Source: Hypericum androsaemum
Lineage: Eukaryota; Streptophyta; Magnoliopsida; Malpighiales; Hypericaceae
DNA length: 64,000 nucleotides
Assembly: GCA_963995505.1 (NCBI GenBank)
Contig: OZ023197.1
Span: forward strand, 7,553,827-7,617,826
Reading direction: 5' to 3'
The number at the start of each line of letters is the position of its first letter. The stretch's first letter is position 1. Of this stretch, positions 10,947-22,014 are shown one piece after another. The notes under the pieces were generated by a model. That model made no database searches. It saw nothing but the letters and a program-made list of their open reading frames with translations, and had not been told where the DNA came from. The position numbers were made by a program, and so were the translations under genes.

Positions 10947-11609
10947 TTGGAATAAATGCATATTTAATGTATTTGGCCCAAGCTGGAAGGCCCAAGCTGA
11001 AAAGCCCAAGCTGAGGATGGGAGAACCATTACCACATCGAAAATTGCAAGGGAATTTTCCCTGTTTATAAGGAGAAGCTCCAAGCTGGTGTAACATTAAA
11101 TGTTCTACCTGAAGAGCTGACCAAGGCTGCCTGCGAGGATGGTGCATAGCACCATCCGAGCACGAGCACGAGCACGAGCGTGTGTGCATGGCGCATTGGA
11201 TGCAGGTCACAATAGGCGCTTTGTGGCGCACTTTGCACTTTGCACGTCTTAAGGAGCCTAAAAGTTTTAGAGGATTCCAGAAAGTTCCAGAGCACTGATG
11301 AAGAGGTGCAAAGGGCCACCGAACGGTCACAAAGGCAGCGGCCAGGCAAAGATCTGACGGGGTACGAGCAAAACCTGGATTGAATGGCGAAGAGATGCGA
11401 AGTAGTAATAGGCGCCCCTTCGGCCTGCAAGCAGGCCTGAGATGCCTCTTCAGAAGGGATGGAGTCCCTTCGGAGATGCCAGGCAGCCCCTCGGAGTCCA
11501 GCCCTCCACAGCCTATAAATAGGCCTCTCCCCCTCATTTGCAAAATACCCCACTATAACTTGCATAAGCATTCGTTAGGAATTGTAGGCTCTCTCTCTCC
11601 CTCTCTGAG
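10945..11609 (+). repeat. 5' LTR, truncated at its 3' end
   Basis: Begins near TATTGGAATAAATGC (a canonical TG may have decayed to TA). It contains three GAGCAC-type repeats near 11157-11180 and a TATAAATAGG promoter motif near 11515. It matches 13181-13617 closely from GTGTGTGCATG onward and ends at CTCTCTGAG before the RT joint. Confidence 0.85.
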
Positions 11610-13008
11610 GAAGTGGATCCTTAAAAGGAAATACAAAGCTGATGGATCAATCGATAAGTACAAAGCTCGGTTGGTAGCTAAAGGGTTCAAACAGAAAGAA
11701 GGATATGATTTTTTTGACACGTATTCGCCGGTCACAAGAATCACATCTATTAGAGTGCTCATAGCTGTTGCAGCACTTTATAACCTCGAGATACATCAGA
11801 TGGATGTAAAAATAGCTTTCCTAAATGGAGAATTGGAAGAGGAAATATATATAGAACAACCTGAAGGGTTTGTTGCCCTCGGACAAGAACATAAGGTATG
11901 CAAGCTGGTCAAGTCACTGTACGGGTTGAAACAGGCGCCGAAATAATGGCATGAGAAATTTGACAGAACAATGATGTCAAATGGCTTTAAGATCAATGAG
12001 TGTGATAAATGTGTATACATTAAAGGCACACCTGATGCTTACGTAATTGTATGTCTGTATGTAGACGACATGCTAATCACGGGAAGTAATAATGATCTTA
12101 TCGTAAAAATTAAAAACATGTTAAAGAACAACTTTGAGATGAAAGATATGGGTCTAGCTGACGTCATACTAAAGATTAAAATCTCTAGGACGACTGAAGA
12201 AATTGTCTTGTCACAATCTCACTACGTTGAGAATGTACTCAAGAAATTCAATGCTTTTGACAAACCTCCGGCTAAGACTCCGGTAGACCTGAGTCTACAC
12301 TTAGCTAAAAATAGAGGGGACCCAGTATCTCAACTGAAGTATGCATGAATCATTGGGAGCCTGATGTACTTGACAAATTGTACAAGCCTTGATATTGCAT
12401 ACTCAGTTAGCAAGCTTACTAGATTCACGAGCAATCCAGGATCAGACCACTGGCTAGCTCTGGAAAGTGTTCTAAAGTATCTAAAATATACCATGAACCA
12501 TGGCATACTTTATACTAGGTATCCAGCTGTATTGGAAGGATACAGTGATGCGAATTAGATATCGGACACTAAAGACTTCAAATCCACTAGTGGTTATGTG
12601 TTCACCATAGGTGGAGGAGCTGTGTCCTGGAAATCCTCTAAACAAATGTGTATAGCTCGATCCATCATGGAGTCGGAGTTGATAGCACTAGATAAAGCTA
12701 GAGAAGAAGCTGAATGACTCAGAAACTTCCTAGAGGATATTCCGTGTTAGAACAAGGCATGTGCCGCATGTATTGATACATTGTGATAGCATGTCTGCAA
12801 TCGGAAGAGCACAAAGTACAATGTACAACGGTAAGTCTCGACACATCCATAGGAGACATAATACAGTTAGGCAATTGATCTCTGGTGGTATAATTACAAT
12901 TGATTATGTGAAGTCCAAGGACAACATAGCTGATCCTTTGATGAAAGGAATAAACAGAGATCAATTGTATAATGCACTAAGGGGAATGGGGTTAAAACCC
13001 ACACATTA
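11610..13008 (+). pseudogene. Copia RT-RNase H with stops
   Basis: RT opens at [20 protein letters not shown] and continues through [25 protein letters not shown] (then TAA), LYVDDMLITGS and [13 protein letters not shown]. RNase H follows with GYSDAN (stop), [32 protein letters not shown] and DNIADPLMKGINR. There are in-frame stops at several points (for example after YGLKQAPK and SQLKYA). The reading frame keeps most motifs, so decay is moderate. No gag or integrase precedes it. Confidence 0.9.
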
Positions 13009-13180
13009 AAGAACATTCATAGCGGTAACGCAACCATGATGAGTGGAGATCCCATAAACTTGGTTCAATGAGACAACAAAGTTATGGATGGTTCAGATAA
13101 TTACTTGGAACCCTTCCTATTCTCAAAAGCTGCCCAAGTGCGAACCTACAGAGGTGTGGTAAGGTTATACTTGGAACCCC

Positions 13181-13704
13181 GTGCGTGTGCACATGACGCA
13201 TTGGACGTAGGTAGCAATGGGCACTTTGTATTGCACTTTGCACTTCGCACGTAAGCTTGAGGAGCCTAAAAGTTTTGGAGGATTTCGGAAAGCTCCAGAG
13301 CACGGATGAAGAGGTGCGAAGGGCCACCGAATGGTCACGAAGGCAGCGGCCAGGCAAAGATCCGACAGGGCACGACCAAAACCTGGACTGAATGGCAAAG
13401 GGATGTGAAGCAGCAACAGGCGCCCCTTCGGCCTACAGGCAGGCCTGAGGTGCCTCTTCGGAAGGGATGGAGTCCCTTCGGAGATGCCAGGCAGCCCCTC
13501 GGATTCCAACCCTCCACAGCCTATAAATAGGCCTCTCTCCCTCATTTGCAAAATACCTCACTACAACTTGCATAAGCATTCATTAGCAATTGTAGGCTCT
13601 CTCTCCCTCTCTGAGAAAGAGTCCAACTATTGTCTCGACTATACCAGATCCTAATCAAGTACACCACCTCCGACAATCAACATCTTCTAAGACCAACTGC
13701 ATCA
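13181..13704 (+). repeat. 3' LTR, truncated at its 5' end
   Basis: Homologous to 11180-11609, including the TATAAATAGG box near 13521, then about 90 bp more to GACCAACTGCA. The DNA just before it (13010-13180) does not match the start of the left LTR and holds no clear purine tract. Confidence 0.85.
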
Positions 13705-13905
13705 TGATAGAGAAATATGATGTGGCACGGACATGGATAACCATGTAAATGCCAATTGGTACATAATTAATCATGGTTAGGAGTTTGTCACCAAAAATGT
13801 CAAATTTTGAAATTTCTGTTACATAAGTGAAAAAAGTGAAACCACAAGATACTTAAGTAAAAAAGTATAAAACTGCAAGGTATTTCAGTGAAATTATCCC
13901 ATTAG
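13704..13905 (+). repeat. MITE copy related to 27270-27657
   Basis: It shares ATGATAGAGAAATATGATG, CATGGATAACCATGTAAATG, GTTAGGAGTTTGTCACC and repeated (T)ACTTAAGTAAAAA blocks with two tandem copies at 27270-27657. It ends TGAAATTATCCC. Its class is uncertain. Confidence 0.7.
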
Positions 13906-14439
13906 AAAGAAAAGAAGGAAATTATTCCCCCTGTACTCTCCTCTCTCCTCCCGCCTGTCTTCTCTTTTCCCCCCTCTCCTCTATCTTCCATCTTCTTCAC
14001 CTTTAAGAATCTTCTTCAATCTCTATTGATCGCAATACTTTTAACTTAAAAACTTTGATTCTACCTTTTAGTTCCATACATTAAATCGAGTGATTATCAT
14101 TCTTAAACCCAATTCTAGAAAACAAAAGAATAATGAGTCAATAAAGTTTCTTTCTTTATGCTTTAAACCCACTAATGAGCCACTGAATGCTTGGTCCAAT
14201 GAATTTTAAGACCGGTTAATCTCTCCTTTAGGAGAATTAATTATGGCGCACGAGTATTGCTGTGGAAAAAGAAGAGTCGATGTAGTTTTGGTTTTGATAT
14301 TTATTGAGTGTATGGTGCAAATTAGCAAAATGTTCAAATTAAACTAATTGGAGTAGTTATAAGATTTGGATTTTGGAGGTCGAAATCGAGGATGAAGATG
14401 CACAACGGACTCAGAAAGTACGCTCGGTTGGTTTGGCAA

Positions 14440-15166
14440 TGTTGGACCTTGGGCCCAATAGGCAATTATTATTGTGTCTAATTGGGCCCGGACCCATTAG
14501 GCCCAAAAAATTGGGTTGGATGGGCCGGTCAACTCGAGTTGACCGGCCCGTGGCCACGCAAGCGCCATGTCAGCATGACGTGGCGCTGACGTCATACGTG
14601 GAATGCCACGTGGCAGCCACGTGACAAAGCTATGGGTAGCTTCGCCGCGTGGCATGCCACGTGGCTAACATGTGGCCGAATGGTGCCACATGGCAGACAC
14701 GTGGTCTGGAATGCCACGTGGCAAAGCTATAGGTAGCTTTGCCGCGTGGTATGCCACGTGGCAAAGCTATGAGTAGCTTCGCCTCATGGCATGCCACGTG
14801 GCAGTCATGCGGTCGGAAGTGCCACGTGGCATGCCGCGTGGCGCATCTTGACTGGCCGGACTTTCCTATAAAAGGAGGAATTCGGCTGGACTAAAATATA
14901 ACTTTTCCCACAACCACTCAATACAAAAGGAAAATTCTGGATCAGTTCCAGAATTTTAATCAGATTTTCGATAAAAGGAAATCTCGTAAAAATCGATTAC
15001 GGATCCGTTCAAACGTGATCGTAATTCGACCAGTGCGAAGAAGTTGTGGACCCGAGCCTGTGGACCTCTTACTTCAACAAGTAAGTGATTTATTATTAAC
15101 GAATTAGTTTGTTAATTAAACGGGTTTAACACGTAATTACTAGTTAATTACGCGTCAAAACCGTCA
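14440..15166 (+). repeat. 5' LTR with clustered CACGTG palindromes
   Basis: 727 bp. Eight CACGTG hexamers lie in about 14590-14830, most within GCCACGTGGC and alternating with the imperfect inverted block AAAGCTATGGGTAGCTT. A TATAAAAG box is at 14867-14874. The TATA position implies transcription starts around 14900, which divides the LTR into U3 and R/U5. Confidence 0.95.
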
Positions 15167-15168
15167 AT

Positions 15169-15180
15169 TGGTATCAGAGC
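15169..15180 (+). other. Primer binding site (initiator tRNA-Met)
   Basis: TGGTATCAGAGC, 2 nt after the 5' LTR. Confidence 0.95.
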
Positions 15181-15967
15181 ATGGTTGAAACCATGTTTTG
15201 ATGATAATATGATATTTTAATTCAAGTAATTATGTGATTTATTGAGTTAAAAATCATATTAATTATGATTTTATGGAAAATCATAATCTGTTGGGCTTTA
15301 ATGTAATTAATTTGGAACCAGCGGGACTAAATTAAATTTTGCCTAATCACGCGGGCAAATTCGCGCACGCGCGAAACCTTAAGGTACCAATCTGAAATTT
15401 GACCGTTTACGTAGCACCTGCGAACGGCTGGACGACGGCCCGCGAGGCCGCTACGGCCGTGATCGCAAGGCCGAGACGAGTCGATTGCGACCGGTCTCGG
15501 CCCGTGGTTCGCCGCCGTTATGCGGCGGTCGTGGAGAGGAGCGGCGGCCGGATTTTCGTCTTCGCGGGAGAAGAGAGAGAAAATTCGGGGGAAAATATGC
15601 GAGGGTCAAAATCGTAATTTCACAATTTTTCCCGAAAATATTTATACCCGGGTCAAGAAAATCAAAAAACCAGACGGATTGGCCTGGTTTCTTGGTTCGA
15701 CCCACCCGATTTACGGTCAATAAAATCAGTTTTTATTCAATTAAAATCCAATAAATGGATAAAAATTTTGAGAAATTTTTGTCAATTAGGTTTATTAAAA
15801 TTATATTTTAATAAACTTAAAAAGAAAATATTTTGAAACGAGTTCCGAGATATGTGAAAGTTAAACTAAAATCACATAAATTGATCCATAGAATGTTCAT
15901 CAAAAGATTAGAAAATGAGTTTTTCAATCCTATTTTGGGAAAATATGAGTATTAACCCAAAATTGAA

Positions 15968-16570
15968 TTGCAATTGTTGCAAGATTTGATGGCTACTGGA
16001 GACAGGTATCTGAACTTCTGTGCAACAGAACTTCGACAGAAGATTCTGAAGCGCCGTTTACCGCTGCGTGTGCCCAAGAATGACATGTATGTCATTGTTG
16101 AGCACATTGAGGCTGTTCACCGGGAGATGCAAGAGTGCATTTGGGCCGGAGGTTACGATCATGGAGAGGACTGGCCCTCTATGTTTCGAGTCCTCCTGGT
16201 CACGATGAAAGTTCGAGAAGATATGAGTGTCTTCTCGGCACCCGAGTTCAATACCCATAGAGATGCTCTCTATGGTCTGGTCCATTATCTTGAGGATAAG
16301 GGTCTTCGCAGAGAAATGATACATTCTCCTGTTCTGGAGCTGCGAAGCGGTTTGATCTTGAACCGCTACCTCGCTAAGGATTACTATTATAGTTTTTCTC
16401 CGCTCCTGGTCATCTGGATCATGGATTCAATTCCAGTTCTGGAAAGTACCCTGGAACTTCTCATCGGATCATCCTCGTACCCGGCTCCCACCGGATCGCC
16501 CTCGGACCCGGATCCAGATATGTATCTGGATTCTCCTACCGGATCGCCTGGACATCTGATCCCTGTGTGA
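15968..16570 (+). CDS. Extra 200-codon ORF in the retrotransposon leader
   Basis: Open frame of 200 codons between the primer site and gag; no family is recognised. The N-terminal part is basic and Leu-rich (LRQKILKRRLPLRVPKNDMY), the middle reads like a folded helical domain, and the C-terminal tail is Pro/Ser/Asp-rich with PTGSPSDPD and PTGSPGH repeats. There is no Cys/His knuckle, protease triad, signal peptide or clear membrane span. A second in-frame ATG (MATGDRY) lies eight codons in. It sits on the sense strand, where some plant LTR elements carry an additional ORF. It could be a captured host exon, an accessory protein gene or chance. The open length in a body that otherwise has stops is notable. 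Confidence 0.45.
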   Translation: MQLLQDLMATGDRYLNFCATELRQKILKRRLPLRVPKNDMYVIVEHIEAVHREMQECIWAGGYDHGEDWPSMFRVLLVTMKVREDMSVFSAPEFNTHRDALYGLVHYLEDKGLRREMIHSPVLELRSGLILNRYLAKDYYYSFSPLLVIWIMDSIPVLESTLELLIGSSSYPAPTGSPSDPDPDMYLDSPTGSPGHLIPV

Positions 16571-16940
16571 TTATATGTTTAACTGTCCCCATGTACATAT
16601 GTTGTTTTTGGGGGACTTTTGTACAATAGGTTGAGACCTTATCTGAGTTTTTTGTACATGTCTGTATAAACTCAGAATGTACAAATGCATTTGTCAAACA
16701 TGTAATTAAATAAAGATGTTTGTTTAATTGCTTCCACTTGAATTTACTATCGATGAACTTTAAACGGTTGAAGTTTAAGATTAATACTTGAATGGTGAGG
16801 GGAAGCATGCCCGCAACCCACTTCGATTTATAGATTAATCAAGAACTCCATATCGTTAAAAGTTATGAGTGATTAGTAAATTGAATCATATTGCCAAATC
16901 AAATTTCTAATATGTTCTCATATTAAAAATCCCTATAGAG

Positions 16941-17800
16941 ATGTCAGTCGCTTCTAGATCCATAATTGCTGAGCTAAACCGTGAGTTAAAACTCAACGGT
17001 GAGAACTATGACAATTGGAGTATGAAAATCCAATATGTGCTTGAGGAACAAGAGGTTCTGGAGCACATACATGTCATAATGGATGAGCCTGAAGAAGGCA
17101 CAACTGCTCAACATAAGCGAGATAAGGAAGCTTATGTTATTTGGAAAAAGGAAAAACACTACTGCTCGATTGATCTTGTTGAGTTCCATGATGGATGATA
17201 TCACCAGACAATTTCGCGTGCATGACAACGCGAAATAGTTATGGGATGCTCTCAAACTGAAATTCGGAAAGCTTTCAGTGTCGAAGCTGCGTGCTTTGAC
17301 CATAAGGTTTGATACCTTTAAAAAGCGTCCGGAGGTTTCCATGAGGAAATATTTGAGAGTGATGTCCAATATGATCAGTGAACTGGCAGAGGCTGGTCAC
17401 ATACTCAGCAACGAGCAGAAGATTCAAGCTGTCATCCATTCTCTACCACCAAGTTGGGAACAGATGAAGATGAATCTTACCCATTCCGATCATCTGGTAA
17501 CATTTGATGATGTTGCCAGACACCTTGAGCTGGAGGAAGATCGCCTCCTAGCTATGAAATCCCACCATGAAGCCCATTCGATTTGTTCGACTGGGAGTGG
17601 TGGGAAAAAGAAAAAAGGTAAAGGGAAGGGTAAGTGTAAACAAACTCCAAAGGCTGAAAACCATGGAACCAAGTTGGATGGCTCCAAGGCTAAAAAGAAC
17701 AAGCGGTTTAACATTTCAAAAGTGAAATGTTTTAACTGTCAACAGAAGGGATATTTTGCAAAAGATTGCAAAATGCCCAAGCAGGTACATCTAAACTCAA
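16941..17800 (+). pseudogene. copia gag with frameshift and stop
   Basis: It opens MSVASRSIIAELNRELKLNG and LNGENYDNWSMKIQYVLEEQ, the usual gag start. A frameshift near 17175-17185 moves from the first frame to one reading MMDDITRQFR, a stop follows near 17237 (before LWDALKLKFG), and then a long open frame from 17278 covers LPPSWEQMKMNL. A basic Lys-rich region follows, then the zinc knuckle CFNCQQKGYFAKDC. In that knuckle the zinc-binding His of CX2CX4HX4C is Tyr, so the knuckle is probably non-functional. Confidence 0.9.
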
Positions 17801-17839
17801 GTGTGAGTAAATTGTATGTATCCTCTTGTACCCTTCTAA

Positions 17840-20800
17840 CTGAATCACATTCTGTGTGGGTGATTGATTCAGGAGCGACAGACCATATAGCTAGAGACCG
17901 TGGTTCGTTCGTTGAGTACAGGCGGTTGCCGGCTGGAGCAAAAACTATTTTTGTCGGTAACAACTCGTGCGTGGATGTTAAAGGCCTGGGCACTTGTAGA
18001 TTACACCTTCATGGTGGTCGTGCCCTTCTTTTACATGACGTGTTGTTTGCTCCAGCATACGAAGGAACCTGATCTCAGTTTCGGCCTTAATGTCTTTAGG
18101 TTTCCGGTTGTCATTTGAGAACGACACTGTTAGATTATTTTTGGATGATGCCTATTTTGGCCTTGGATATATATCGGAAGGTTTTTTGATTCTAGATATT
18201 GATCCTTCTGAAAGTTTTTCTTTTGTCACTAGTTCAAATTCATCAGAGGATGATATTAAACTATAGCATTCTAGACTTGGCCATATCGGTCAGGATCGTT
18301 TAAACCGTCTAGCTAAGGCAGGACTGTTGGGCAATATAGAGAAATCTATATTACCTAGTTGTGTATCCTGTCTAGAAGGGAAAAGCACTAGAAAACCTTT
18401 CGGTACTAGGGCTAGAGCCAAATTTCCACTACAATTAGTCCATTCTGACATATGTGGTCCAATGAACGTGAGGGCAAGGCATGGAGCATATTACTTCATC
18501 ACCTTTATTGACGACTATACTAGATATGGTCTGATATACCTAATTTCTCACAAGTCTGAAGCCTTAAACTGCTTCAAGACATACATGAGTTTTGTTGAGA
18601 ATCAGAAGGATAGAAAGATAAAGGCCTTACGAACTGATCGTGGCCGTGAATATCTTTCTGATGAGTTCAAAGCCCTATGCATTGAAAAAGGAATTGAACA
18701 TCAGTTGTCCATTCCTTATACACCAAAGCAAAACGGAGTTGCTGAAAGAAGGAATATAACCCTTCTTGATATGGTTAAATCGATGATGGCAGAGGCAAAT
18801 TTGCCTATATCATTCTATGGAGATGCGCTTTTGACTGCCGCATACGTTCTGAACCGTGTTCCCTCTAAGTCTGTTACAGCCACTCCTTATGAAATGTGGA
18901 CAGATCGGAAGCCCGATTTATCCTATTTTAAGCCATGGGGGTGTGCGTCCTATGTCTATTCTACCTCAAGTGCTTTCGGTAAATTAGGACCGAGAGGTAG
19001 AAAAAGTATCTTTATAAGATACCCAGAGGTATCTAAAGGGTACGTGTTCGTGGGTGAACTGGAGAATGAATTTGAATCACGTGATGTCACTTTTTTAGAG
19101 AATAAATTTCCAAAGTTGGGAGAGGTTAGTAGTGACCTTACCCTTTATGAGACAAATGAACCAGATTCATCTGGATCACTTCTTCCGAGTGGGAGAATTG
19201 AGGAGGAAGATAGAGATTTTTCAACTCAAAATGATCCGGAAGGTCGTGATCTGAGTCCTGAAAGGGAGGTAATTCCTTATTCCAGTGGGAGTACGGTATT
19301 TTCACCCAGTGGGAGTGCGATTCCTGGATATGATGAATATATGAGAGATGTTTATCAAAACTGGGAATATCGTAGGTCTAGCAGAACTAGCATACCACGC
19401 CGACGATTTGACATCGAAGGCGAGGCTAATGCGTTATTGGTATCACTAAAGAAATTTGGTGGTCCAAGTGAAATTCTTCTGGCCATCCTGCAGGATGAAG
19501 ATGAACCTAAAAATGTATCTGGAGCATTGTCATCTCCAAAACGTGATGAATGGATGAATGCAATGGATGAAGAAATGTCTTCTATGATCAAAAACCAGGT
19601 TTGGGATCTTGTTGACCTACCTAAGGGGCGTAGGGCAATTGGGAATAAGTGGATTCTCAAAATCAAGCGCAATGCAGATGGCAGTATCGAAAGATACAAA
19701 GCGCGTTTGGTTGCCCAAGGATTTAAACAACATGCTGGGATAGACTATGAGGAGACTTTTGCACCTGTTGTTAGATTTACGTCAATTAGGGTCATTTTAG
19801 CTATGGTTGCGAACATGAATCTAGAATTACATCAAATGGATGTAAAGACTGCTTTTCTCCACGGAGAATTGGATGAAGAAATCTATATGATTCAGCCTGA
19901 GGGCTACATTCAAAAAGGCTGCGAACACAAAGTTTGTGAATTGAATAGATCAATTTATGGCCTTAAGCAGTCGTCTAGACAGTGGTATATTCACTTTCAT
20001 AATACGATCATGCAGCATGATTTTATAATGATAGACGAAGATCACTGTGTGTATGTTAAGCGATCAGGAAAGAAGTTTGTTATCATCACCTTGTATGTTG
20101 ATGACATACTTTTAGCTAGAAATGACATGGGATTTCTTGTCAAAATCAAAGATTGGTTATCTTCCAATTTTGAAATGAAAGACATGGGTGAAGCAGATTA
20201 CATACTCGGAGTTAAGATTTCGAGGAATCGTTCGAAAAGAATAGTGTCTCTTTCACAAGAGACATATATTCGCAAAGTAGTAGAACGTTTCAATTATGAT
20301 CACAGTAACCCAAAGTATGTCCCATTGGTTAAAGGTCATAATTTGTGTAAGGACATGTGCCCAAAAATAGCTAAACAACGTAGGGACATGGAGAAGATTC
20401 CTTATGCCAATGCAGTTGGATGCCTGATGTACGCAATGTTGTGTACTAGACCTGATATTTGCTATGCTGTTGGGATAGCAAGCAGATATCAGTCTGATCC
20501 AGGCAGTGCTCACTGGAAGGCTGTCAAAGGGATTTTGAAATATTTGAATACTACTGCAGAATACTCCTTGTGCTATTAAGGCCCTGACCTGATAATGAGT
20601 GGCTATACTGATGCTGATTGGGGAGGTGATGTGGATAAGAAAAAGTCTACATCTGAATTTGTTTTCTTGTTGAACGGGGGTGCTGTCTCATGGAGCAGTA
20701 AGAAGCAAACATGTGTATTCTTGTCAACAATGGAAGCAGAATATGTAGCTTCAGCTCATGCTACACAAGAAGCGGTATGGTTGAAGAGATTCTTAAGCCA

Positions 20801-21071
20801 TCTCTCCCTGATCAACTCGACGGAGCTAGTGAGTCTATTCTGCGACAACCAGGCAGCTATAGCATATGCTAAGGATCCTAGATTCCATAGCAGGGCTAAG
20901 CATATAGATATTAAATTTCACTTTGTGAGAAATTTAATAAAATATAAAGAACTGTGTATGAAACACATATCTACACGAGATATGGCCGCAGATCTAATGA
21001 CTAAAGCATTACCTCGAGAAGTGTTCGAGAAACATGTTAAGTCACTGGGTTTACGACGGTTTCATTTGTAA
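17840..21071 (+). pseudogene. copia pol: protease, integrase, RT, RNase H
   Basis: The protease shows WVIDSGATDHIA near 17860. A frameshift near 18060 breaks it, and a stop at about 18265 replaces the Trp normally before HSRLGHIG. From 18327 a 750-codon open frame holds the integrase zinc region (CVSCLEGK), the core (LVHSDICGPM, FIDDYTRYG, LRTDRGREYLS, PYTPKQNGVAERRN) and RT (VDLPKGRRAIGNKWI, LHQMDVKTAFLHGEL, LYVDDILLA). A TAA at about 20577 separates it from RNase H (20595-21071: SGYTDADWGGD, FLSTMEAEYVAS, AADLMTKALPREVF). Catalytic Asp residues of integrase and RT are present. The few defects suggest a recently active lineage, but this copy cannot encode a full polyprotein. Confidence 0.93.
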
Positions 21072-22000
21072 TCCAATTAGTTGGAATAAAGGAATTTTTA
21101 TTTGGCAATATGAGTTAAATGTGAAACATGTCGGACAGAGAAGTAGCCCACTCACACGGGTGTTTACCTCAGTGGGAGTCAAGAAGTTGATTCCTAGATG
21201 AGATGAGGTAGTTATTGGACATTCATAAGTGCATGTCCTATGGCGGAATGCCGTCTTGCTTAAGAGCAAGTTTCCTTATGGGATGCAGGAATAAGTTGCT
21301 GCATTTGGATTTTCTACAATCCATATGATAAGATATAAGTGGAACTTATCATACTGTCTGTCCTATTAGCCTAGAGTTAAGCTAAGGCTGATACTCTAGT
21401 ATGGTGTTAAATGACATGTGTTCCTTGAAAAAGGAATATACACCGTAACACGTTATCAGTATCATGTGTGCTACTCGACCACTGGATGGGATAAAAATGT
21501 TGAGTGATTTCACAATCCCTGGTGTGAGACCAATTTTCGAGAATTGTGATTCCCGAAACCTACCCTTAAGATCCTAAACGTATTCTGGAAGTATGATCCA
21601 GTGCTGCTAGCTTGGAAAGTTCATGAAAAGGTTATGGCATAGCGATTCGACCTGACAGGACTGACCAGAAAAGCAGGCTGTATCATTATGAAAGGAATAT
21701 AGTTAAGGGAGAAGGAACTCTGTTCATCACATTCTGAGTTTCGTGGTTCAGGTGCACCCATTGTATTGAAAAGTACAATAGTGAACCCGAATATAATTGT
21801 TTAAAATCACTGATGTGAACAATGGAATGTGACATGAGTCCTGGGGTAATAGCATACATTATACAAGAAGGTTGTCAAGATGCTACTATTCAAGTAGCCT
21901 GAGTGTCTGTGCTCTTGAATTTGGCTTAACATACTCGACGTGTGCTGGTCGCACGAAATCCTTTAAAGAAATCTGATAATTGTTGATCAAGGTCAATAAT
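21072..22000 (+). other. Long 3' untranslated region of the retrotransposon
   Basis: About 0.93 kb between the RNase H stop and the purine tract. No ORF of note and no recognised domain on either strand. Long non-coding 3' regions occur in some copia lineages. Confidence 0.6.
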
Positions 22001-22014
22001 AATTGAGTGGGAGA

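Larger units (their letters stand above)
10945..13704 (+). mobile_element. Rearranged Ty1/copia deletion derivative
   Basis: Two copies of an LTR body (to 11609, and from about 13181) flank an RT-RNase H segment. The left LTR stops abruptly at 11609 and is joined directly to RT codons, without its last roughly 90 bp, PBS, gag, protease or integrase. The right LTR lacks the first roughly 230 bp seen in the left copy. No target duplication is evident. The right end is near 13701-13704, just before a hairpin-family repeat. Confidence 0.85.

Noticed and set aside
11380..11620. First part of the 11380-11946 frame as a fused host exon
   Set aside because: It is LTR sequence, matched by 13400-13617. 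Only the part from 11610 is RT coding.
15670..15720. GGTTCGACCC as a tRNA B-box
   Set aside because: It lies in the retrotransposon leader without an A-box or acceptor stem.
15399..15754. GC-rich frames at 15399-15754 as genes
   Set aside because: They overlap on both strands within the retrotransposon leader and show no domain. High GC alone keeps them open.
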